From Staphylotrichum longicolle (taxonomy: Eukaryota > Ascomycota > Sordariomycetes > Sordariales > Chaetomiaceae), in assembly GCA_019096155.1 (NCBI GenBank), contig JAHCVI010000003.1:558001-622000 (forward strand): a DNA stretch of 64,000 nucleotides, read 5' to 3'. Below the pieces are notes generated by a model that did not search any database, was not told where the DNA came from, and worked only from the letters and a program-made list of their open reading frames with translations. A program made the translations under genes and the position numbers. Below are positions 55,801 through 64,000 of the stretch, one piece after another (the first letter of the stretch is position 1; the number at the start of each line of letters is the position of its first letter).

Positions 55801-58395
55801 CGACAACCTTTTGATCGCTGGTGAGATTCCGCTTGAAGGCAGCATAAATGACCTTGCGCTGGCCTGGCTTCAAGCCGTCAACCATGGAGGGAATAGAACG
55901 CATGTTATCAGCCATGCTGAAGAGGATGAGCTCTTTCTGGACGAAATCGGCGTAACTCTTCCTGCTCGCTGTCGAGTCAAGGTAGGTTCCAGGAACAAAG
56001 TTGCCCAGCCACTCTTTGCGAGCGTCGGCCTTCTTCTTGGAGAAGGCAAGCTCAAAGAGCTGGGATTCCTCGGGCTTCAGAATCTCAAACTTCTTCAAAT
56101 GGCGGTCCAGATCCTTGAAGTAGATTTGGGCGTCCTCGTTGGAGGAACTACCCAATCCCTTCAAGTACTTGTACTTCCACTTCCGCAGCTCCGCCTTGTG
56201 CGACTCCTTCCAAGTCTCGTACTGAGGCAAATTGAAGAAAGTCTTGAGGTGCTGGGGCTTCTTCGGGTTGTTGCCCTGCCAGACCTTGACAACCGGGGTG
56301 ATGAACTCCTGGAAGAAGTCGTCGATGCGCAGCAGAGAGGGATACTGGACTTCGAGGAAGTTGATAAGCAAGCCCTTGATATGGCTACCGTCGAGATCCT
56401 GATCGGCCATGATCATCAAATGGCCATAGCGGAGACCCTTGGTGTCTGTGTAGTTTTGCTTGTGCTTGAGCCCGAGGAACTTCTTGATATTCTCAATCTC
56501 CTTGTTCTTCATGATCTGCTCGACCGAGGCGTCGCGAACGTTGAGCATTTTACCGCGGAGCGGGAACACACCAATGCGATCGGGGTCCAGCACGGCGCGG
56601 CCAGCAACAGCCAGACCTCTGGCTGAGTCACCTTCGGTCAAGATGAGGGTGCATTCGTGGCCGCGCTTGGTGCCGGCCCAGTTGGCATCGATCAGCTTGT
56701 CGTTGCTAATGCGGGAGCGCTTGTTGCCGTCGCTCTTGGCCATCATCTTGTCTGCCTTCCTGTCGGCAAACTCCATGATGTTTGCGATGGCCTCCGAGGC
56801 CTTGACCTTCTTGAGGAACTGGTCGCTGAGCACGCACTTGCTGCCGAAGGCACTCATCTTGGTGGTGAGCTGCTCCTTTGTCTGCGAGGTGAAGGCCGGG
56901 TTGTCGATCAGGCAGTTGATGAAGATGAAGATGTGGTTGCGGAAGTGCGAGGGCTTGAGGGTATGACCCTTCTTCTTCTTGTTGAGCTCCTTGCCGAGCG
57001 CGTCGCAGATCTGGTCGGCAATGTAGTTGACGTGCGTGCCGCCAGACGTGGTGGCAATGTTGTTGACGAACGAGACCTGCTGGAACGATCCGTCGGAGAC
57101 GGTGAAGCCAATCTGCCACAACCGGCCGTTGTGCCTTTGCTGGTCGAACTCGACCTTGGCAACCGGCTTCTCTCCGTCGACTGCGGCATCGCCACGCTCG
57201 TGGGCGATGGACTTGGCATACAGCTCGCAGTACGACTTGAAGTTGATCTTGAGATGCTCGCCGTTCAGCCAAACCTTGACGCCAGACACGGTGCCAGCCA
57301 TGTCGTAAACGCGACGGTAGATCAGGCCCTCGAGGTCATCGTCGATGCCGTTCTCCATGCCGAACCGCTTGTAGTCTGGGAGGAACGAGACCTTGACGAA
57401 GTCGGACGTCTTGTTGGACGTGATCTTGGCCTTTTCCATCTTGCTCATGTTATCCGTCCATGTCTGCTTGTACCGCTTGCCGTTCTTGGAGTCTTGCAGC
57501 TCGATGGTGAACTTCTGACTGAAGATGTTGGTGAGCTTTGCGCCGTAGCCGTTGCGGCCACCGACAGTCTTCTTCTCGTCGTCGTCGTAGTTGGAACCGG
57601 TCAAAAGGTGACCGAAAATGAGCTCGGGGATGTAGCATTTCTCCTTTTCGTGCAGCTCAATCGGGATGCCCTTGCCGTTGTTCTCGACCGAAATTTCACC
57701 CGTCTCGCGGTCGACCGTGACCTTGAGAAACGTCATGGTCGAGTCTCTCTGGCTGTTGTCGGCGGCGTTGACGAGAATCTCGTCAAAGATCTTGTAGAGA
57801 CCCGGGACGAAACCGACGGTGCGGTTCTCCATCAGCTTCTCGGCCTTGTTGTAGACCCACATCTTCTGCTCTAGGCGCTCGACGGAGCCAATGTAGGTGT
57901 CGGGACGCTTGATGATGTGCTCGAGCTGTGTGAGCTTCTGGTATGTCTCGGTGGCGCTCTTGTTGGACTTGGCCGTGGGCTTCACGACCGGCTCGTCGTC
58001 GATCACCATGCTCTCGTTCTCAATCTCGGCGAGAGGCTTGCTGGTCGGTTTCTTTACTGGCGCCTTCTTCTTCTTTGGGGGTGCGATGCTGTCTTCGGCG
58101 TCGCTCTCGGGCTTTGGCCGCTTTTTTACGGCGGCCTTGCCGCCTGTGAGGGTTGTTTGAATCATGGCGGACTTCGCGGCCGCCGTCTTCTTGGGGGCTG
58201 CCTTAGCCTTGGGCTTCTGCGAAGATGTCAGCTGGAGGTTGGCCGGAACAAAAGGAGCATTCGCGACGCTGTGTCTGGTGAAGCGGCACTGGCCGAGTGT
58301 TGGAGGGCACCGCGCAACGTACGTACCACTTGTGGAGAGTAGCCGTCAGACTCGTCCTGGAAGTCGTCAAAGACCGAGTCAACGTCGGAATCCAT
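52886..58395 (-). CDS. TOP2: DNA topoisomerase II
   Basis: Essential type IIA enzyme that passes duplexes through ATP-gated double-strand breaks in the nucleus. Exons on minus: 58395-58327 (23 codons), 58216-54647 and 54592-52886; introns 110 nt (GTACGT...GCTGAC...CGCAG) and 54 nt, both phase 0; 1781 residues. Order: short acidic N-terminus; GHKL ATPase (EILVNAADNSQRD, GRNGYGAKL); transducer with TSQTKEQL switch lysine; TOPRIM with catalytic E551 in EGDSA and PLRGKMLNVRDAS; winged-helix domain with the DNA-linked Y888 in ARYIHTRLSP; coiled coil; C-gate; and a long Lys/Ala/Asp/Glu C-terminal domain with about 30-residue repeats. The first exon was added because YSPQV then joins KPKAKAAPKK in frame. 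A start at Met41 (58165) is the alternative. Divergent from the APSES gene. Confidence 0.96.
53683..53995 (-). repeat. about 90-bp repeats coding the TOP2 C-terminal domain
   Basis: Four imperfect repeats of about 30 residues, each of the form (A/K)KPKPSYLDDEDASEPEEVV plus EKPAKRAAA. The two central units are nearly identical in DNA. Each unit alternates a basic patch with an acidic serine patch of casein-kinase-II type. Confidence 0.85.
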
Positions 58396-61300
58396 GGCGA
58401 GGGCTTGGGAACAATGTTCCACAGAACACGGCGCGAGAGATGAGGGGTTCCTGGAAATAAGGGTGGACAGGTATGGGCGAACAATAAAAGACCCGGGCGC
58501 ATGCAGAACAAAAAAGCGACAAAAGACCCGTCAAGACCTGTCGCGACCGCGATCAGAGCAAAATGCGCCAGGGGTTGGATTCGGCGACTCGGATTGCCGC
58601 TTCAAGATCACAGACAAAAAGACAGAGCAACCACCACCAAGGAATGAGAGGCGGAGTTGCGGCCTGTGGGTGTGCGCCAAAATGACGGACGGTTGTTGTG
58701 GCAAAGCGTGCCAAAATGTAAACAGAGAATGTTGTGTGAATTTCCAAAACTGGCCATTCTTCGAGCCTGGGATGAGGGGGTCCACCAGTGCTTGGCGCGA
58801 CACGACGCGACTTCAAACCCAGGGGGCTTGGCGCCTCAGGCATCAAGGCACGCCATGCCACACTGCTCTGCAGCAGGCAGGGGGTGCGACCCACTTTCGT
58901 CAACAACAAACCGACAAGGGGGAAACAACGCTCAACAACGTGGAAAGTGACAGAAGAGATTGAAACGCGAGGGACTAGCAATTGTCTGCCTGGACCCAAA
59001 CAGTGGCAGGTAATTAATGTAAGGTACTTTACCTTATTTTACATACCTTTGTGAAAGTACCGCCTTTGCTCTGCCAAAGGCCGAGCCACTTTGTCACAAA
59101 CATGTCCATTTCGACCCGTTCGCCTCGTGGTTTCGTGGTTTGGCTGGATTGATCGGCTGTTTGCTCTTGTTCCAAGCGTGGGTTTTCCAACCACACCGGG
59201 CAGTTGCACAAGTGCGATGATGGCACTGGTCAAATGACCGACTGTGGAAATGGAGACCGTGATTCCTTTTGACCGATTACCGATTAACTCTCAATACCAA
59301 GCAGATCGAATCCTCGACGACGGCGACGGCGACAGGCACAGCGGCAGTGAGTGCGGTTTGGTTGTGGTTGTATTTGTGGTTGCCGATGGGAGCACTGGGA
59401 GGGATTGCGACCTTGCGCCAAGGTACAAACATCCCGACCACGATTGACCAGTTGCGCTGCTCTTCTCTCCTTGTTGCTGACCATGAAGCAATGGTTTTCG
59501 GAGCTTCTCGTCCTCCTGTCAATCCGGCTGCCGGTTGTCGGTCCCTGGATGTCTGGATCCAGCCTCGAGGATTAATCAAGTGCGGCGCACCGCAGCGGCA
59601 TGCTTTCCGGTCCGGCTGTAGACGCCCGTCTTCGTCAAGACACCTGTTTCAAGCGGCTCCAATCGATCGCTGCAAGGCGGCTCGCTAGGAGTCGTCCCGT
59701 GCTGTAAGGGCGTTTCGTCGCCGCCGTCGCTGCTCGCCGAGTGAGGAGCAAGCATTGTGCGGCAAAGGGACGTTGTGCTCTGCTGCCGCACTCTGCCGCA
59801 GCATGCCGTGCCACTCGTGTCTCCGGACAGCACGCGCCGGGAAATTTCCCGATCCCATGTCTACAGCCGCGGCAAGCCTGTGGCTGTTGCACTGCTTAGG
59901 GGTTGGGGCTCTTGACATGTTATGCGGCGGCGCCAGGGCTGGTGCGCTCAACGTCTAGGGCACCTTGACTGCTCGCTTCTTTCTAAACACCATGACTGGC
60001 AGGGTGATGTGCAGGAAGATCCACCGACTCATTCACACGTGCTGGAACACGGCGACTGGACGCGAGATTCGGGTACCAATCTTGTCTGGCGGAGCCCCTG
60101 AGTGCCAACTCAGCTGGACTACGAGACGAGGATGTGGCCAACAGCGCACCGGCATGGGCATGGTGACCACGAGACTGGCCGCAGAGCCTCCAAGGGCTCC
60201 GGTACCGCTTGGGGTCATGACGCGAAATAGTTGGGAACCATTTTGAACGCCGGGATACTGGGCTGCATACCGGGCTGCGGCACCTCTTTTGCGGGCCGGC
60301 TGGCGATGAACAACTGGCAAACCCTCTGCGCTGTCTGGATCTCTCCAGAGAACCATTTCAGTCTGGTTTGTCTGCCCTCTTGGCTCATTTTGGGGTGTCT
60401 CAGGTCCTACCCTGCCGTTTGAGGGCGGTGCGCCGGCAGTTCTTTGGGCATCTAGAACCGGGCGGCCTTGCCGTGGAGAGCTGGCGGGTGGCTGCAGCTC
60501 TCATCACGGCTGGAGCGACAGGCGTGGGCATAGCCAAGGGGTGACGAGTCGAGGGATCCATGTTGCCTGACACACAACGGCTCGCCGTGTCTCGCCTCTC
60601 CACCACTGGATACCCAGCGGCCCATGCAGCCGCGAGCGGTCAAGTGATGTCCCTCTGCGCACGCCTCCGGCCTCACCTGTCGCCAGCCTGTGCGCCACAT
60701 TTTCTTTCAACTTCGTTCGATCCCCTCGACTCCGGATCGACGATCCGGCCATGAGCTCCATGACCCCGGCGTGTCTCTTGTCGGCCCTGATGGCCCTGTC
60801 GTGTCGACACCGCCCTCGTTGACAAGACAAAGAAGGTCTCCGACAGGGTCAGCGGGTTTCAGACCATGTCTCTGTCCTCATCGGACAGTTTCCTTGTGCT
60901 GCCGTCGCGCAAAGCGCAAGCTCGTGGGGGCAAGCAAGGCTCAGTGCAGTGACAGATGTCTCCTGCCGCATCGCTGCCGCGAACTTGAGCGGAGATTCCC
61001 GGGCCGGTTTTCTCGAAGGAGCCTGAATCTTTTGCAGAAGATGGGGTGTGGTGAGAGGCAGCAACTTCGGTGTCGAGAGTGGTGCTCGAAGTTTCTAGTC
61101 CAGCGTTGTGCGCATCCGATCCGATGCTGCTGTCCCTCGCGCAACAGCGAGGGCGGCACTTTGGGCGCATCGAGGCGTGACACCAGCAAACCCCTTCTTG
61201 TCCTGTCACTGGGGGAGAGACACTCCCCTATGATGCCTTCACCGGGGCAGCGAGCCCCAGCGGTGAAGCAGCCACGTGTGTCGAGTCAAGCTGTCATCTC

Positions 61301-62307
61301 TCTCCGCCTGGAATCAACATGGGACAGGTTTTGCTGCTTTGTTCCACCTCTCTCACCGGAGATTCTCAACCAAGTAACCAGGCGGCGCCTCCTGCAGCCG
61401 GCCGCCAGTCTGCCTTCTGTCAAGGGGACTTCCCCCAGGCCGCATCCCTGTCTGGTCGTCCACGGTATGGTATTTGCCGTGCCAAACTCATTTGTTGTTT
61501 CTCTGGCCACAAGGCCATCGTGGCGCCCAGGGACCCCCTGTGTCGTTCGAGAGCACCCAGCCCCAGCCTGGGCGGACACAGTTCCCTCGACCTGCGTTGC
61601 TCTGCCGTCTCGCCTTGGCTCTTTTGCAGAGCCTGATTTGCCTGGCGGTTCTACAACACCTGGGGCACAGTTGAGGGGGTTGACGTAGTGTCAAGTGTGC
61701 GGCACTGGCGCCTAAACGATGCCGCTCGGGGGTACAAGACCTCAGAGCATAGTGACACTCCTTCCCCCCCTGCCCAGCTAGCCGACAGCCACCGTCACGG
61801 CTATCAGTTCATCGTCTGCTACGATCATCAACCCAACTATTGACCGCCGGTCTGCTGTCACTTGTCACTTTCTGACCTCCAACTCGAACCCCCAAAGAGC
61901 GGTGGAAGAGTCAAACGCTCCCACCCGCCTGTCAGCGGTCGACTCCCTGGATCCCGGACAAAGAAGCTGCATCGAGAATATTCAACAGAAGGGAAACGCT
62001 CACCGGGGCTGCAGGCTGTTGCATGCCGGAGCTCAAGGAAGCGGAAGGACTGGCCGTGTTCCTTGTCACGGGTGCACGCCCTTGAAGGCCCCGCCAGCTC
62101 GCGAGGGTTGCGCGGAGCTTTGTTGTTTGCGCCTGAAAGGGGGGATTTGGCTTTCTCTCATTAGGCCCCCTTGGCCGCAAGCGCTGTCTGACTTCATAAT
62201 CTGTGCCCCCGCCTCCTCGCCGGCCCTTCGTCTCTGCCCCTCCCTTGCCCACGAGGTGCAGCCGCAGCGACGAGTACGCGAGACATCTCCACAGCATCTT
62301 CACCGCC
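58396..62307. other. 3.9 kb gene-free region between TOP2 and the APSES gene
   Basis: Must hold the TOP2 promoter (left) and the APSES gene promoter and leader (right). No frame shows a domain, and the longest (60690-61688 on +) reads as Ser/Pro/Arg/Cys-rich sequence without coding-type codon bias. Confidence 0.5.
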
Positions 62308-64000
62308 ATGGTATCCGTCGCCGAACTTCTTAACCCGGAGCCCCCGCGGGCTCCGTTGCCAACTTCCCGCCCTGTCCCGGCGTCCTCGGCCCATCGGACT
62401 GTCGCCTTTCGCAACGAACCTGCGTCAGCCCGATCCTCGGTCGAGACCTTCAGAATGCCCGCTCACTCCAAGACCCCTTCCCGATGCAAGACCAAAGGTG
62501 CCATCAACTTTCCACCCTTTGAGGTTCTGGATGATGCTTCGCTCCGCGAGGTGCGCCGGTTCCAGATCCGCCCCTTCGGCTCGATACAGGAGACCTGCGA
62601 ACGGATTCCCTACAACAGCGGGAAAAAGGACTTTTTCTCCAAGACTGGCAGAGAAGGGTTCGAAGGTATGGGTTGCGGTCCTGTAGAGGGGACCAAGCTG
62701 ACCGAGCCAGCATTCCACTACGACTTCAAGGTTCCTGGAGACGACGCCAACTACACAGTCATGTGGGACTACAATGTCGGTCTCGTCCGCATGACGTCCT
62801 TCTTCAAATGTCGTGGCTATACCAAGGTCGGTCCCGCGTTCTTCTCCTTTTGAATCCTGCTGACTCGGCCAGACTACGCCCGCAAAGATGCTCAACTTGA
62901 ACCCGGGCCTCAAGGAGATTACGTACAGCATCACCGGGGGCTCCATCAAAGCACAAGGTGCGCGTCCGAACGTCATTTTTGGCATCGCCTGCAGACTGAC
63001 ATCCATATGCAGGTTACTGGATGCCCTTCTCTTGTGCCAGAGCCATCTGCGCGACCTTTTGCCACGAGATCGCCGGCGCTCTCATCCCGCTTTTCGGCCC
63101 ACACTTTCCCTTTGAGTGCATCCCAGACAAGGCACCCGGGCACGGCGTCATGATAATCGACCCAGAAATTGTGGCTCGGGCAAAGAGCGAGACCGCCGCT
63201 CTGTTCAAACCTCCCGCCAATCTGCCGAGCCCGCGGCCATCGCGGAGTCTTAGCCCCTTTCCGACCCGTGCGTTCCGAGCCATACCACTACTCGTTCGAG
63301 CCTCCTACACGGACACTGATGTCGACTATTATCCGACACCAGAATCCTCCAGCCGTGCCGGGTACTTGCCGATGCCGCGGCCGACATCACCCCCGCGCCT
63401 GCGGCAGCACCCACACCACTGCATTGGGGCGGTGAACACCCTCCTCCTCATCGGCCCACCCTTCATATCACCACCGTGCCGTGCATATCAACGAGGAGCT
63501 TCTTGGCCTGAACGTGTCGGCCACCGCCAACCCTGGCTGTCTGCCATCCCGCGGTCTCCGACACCCAGCGCGGCAGCAAGCAAATGGCAGCCCTCCACCC
63601 CGCTTCACCACCCACCCATCAAGCACCATCGACACCCGCGTCGCTCCCCGCGCGGGGCATCATCCTCCCGCCCCTCCGCCTCAAGCGTTCTTTTGACCAG
63701 GTCGACGCCCCCGGCACCAGTCCCGCACTCAACAACAACACCGATCCCGACGGCAACTACGACGCCAGCGCCAGCGCCAGCCCCTCGTCCGTCGCCATCG
63801 ACATCAACCGGCCCCTCATCAAAGCCTCTCCCTCGACTCCAACCTCCCCAACCTCTCCTACTACCACCCGAGCCATCAAGCCAAGTCAGTCCGCCCCTCC
63901 GTCCCCTACCCCTCCCGCTCCCGGAATCGTCACAACTCCCACCAACAGCAACAGTTTCGGCACTAACAACAACGACGACGACGACGACGACGAGGAGGAC
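62308..64000 (+). CDS. APSES/KilA-N DNA-binding protein, partial, with a frame-broken last exon
   Basis: Runs off the right end. Exons 62308-62826, 62873-62957 and 63013 onward; introns 46 nt (phase 0) and 55 nt (phase 1), both with CTGAC branch sites. The APSES DNA-binding domain spans about residues 150-250: VMWDYNVGLVRMTSFFKCRGY, TTPAKMLNLNPGLKEITYSI, TGGSIKAQGYWMPFSCARAIC. The last resembles the Xbp1-like/fungal KilA-N branch more than StuA, so it is likely a transcriptional regulator. From about 63220 on, coding character moves between frames: seven successive -1 shifts (near 63220, 63249, 63302, 63364, 63440, 63532 and 63600) give a continuous sensible protein including HINEELLGLNVSATANPWL, KRSFDQVDAPGTSP and an acidic NNNDDDDDDEED end. 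The original frame also stays open to the window end but reads as low-information sequence. The ATG at 62308 is the first in frame. Confidence 0.78.

Noticed and set aside
55085..57874. Two long frames (513 and 405 codons) antisense to TOP2
   Set aside because: Shadow frames of a strongly codon-biased gene; their Leu/Val/Asp-rich translations mirror the TOP2 codons.
1..64000. Secondary-metabolite cluster, mating-type locus, CRISPR or integrated virus
   Set aside because: No PKS, NRPS, P450 or MAT genes, no regularly spaced direct repeats and no viral or reverse-transcriptase motifs were found.

Overview
The window is nuclear DNA of a filamentous ascomycete, most likely a Sordariomycete of the Sordariales/Chaetomiaceae type. 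The evidence is short introns (about 46-230 nt) with GT...CTRAC...AG signals, strongly GC-biased third codon positions, and a gene set typical of Pezizomycotina (NDT80/VIB-1-type and APSES-type regulators, fungal MscL, SUR7, GH76, an LRR-like fungal-only protein). I see no rRNA, tRNA, CRISPR, phage or recognisable transposase.

Layout. Positions 1-6.1 kb hold no supportable gene. A single-exon VIB-1/XprG-like NDT80 regulator lies on the minus strand (6.1-7.6 kb), and upstream of it is about 12 kb without a supportable gene. From 19.8 kb genes are dense: a conserved fungal LRR-like protein (+); bifunctional folate enzyme HPPK-DHPS (-), divergent from a nitronate monooxygenase (+); a SUR7-family membrane protein (+); the mechanosensitive channel MscL (+); a divergent pair of small GPI-anchored-type proteins that are paralogues (- and +); a GH76 Dcw1/Dfg5-type mannanase (+); histidinol-phosphate aminotransferase HIS5 (-), divergent from a GDSL/CE16-type esterase (+); an SS18/SSXT-like Q/P-rich protein (+); a TBC Rab-GAP (+); reticulon RTN1 (+), convergent with DNA topoisomerase II TOP2 (-). 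After about 3.9 kb without a gene, an APSES-type DNA-binding protein (+) runs off the right end.

This is mostly a housekeeping neighbourhood rather than a gene cluster. The only theme shared by neighbours is the cell surface: SUR7, MscL, two GPI-type proteins and GH76 lie together at 27-35.4 kb. Exon-intron structures were worked out by hand from frames, splice signals and protein continuity, and are given in each entry.

Main points of interest: (1) the GPI-type paralogue pair aligns without gaps around an intron at the same position and phase; (2) FOL1 carries two single-base losses in C runs, and the last exon of the APSES gene shows a series of about seven -1 shifts, while long genes between them are intact, so either the assembly is locally faulty or the genes are decaying; (3) HIS5 has four TGACTCT elements, one identical to the classic yeast HIS3 Gcn4 site; (4) vib-1 has an overlapping upstream ORF; (5) both MscL introns are stop-free multiples of three.
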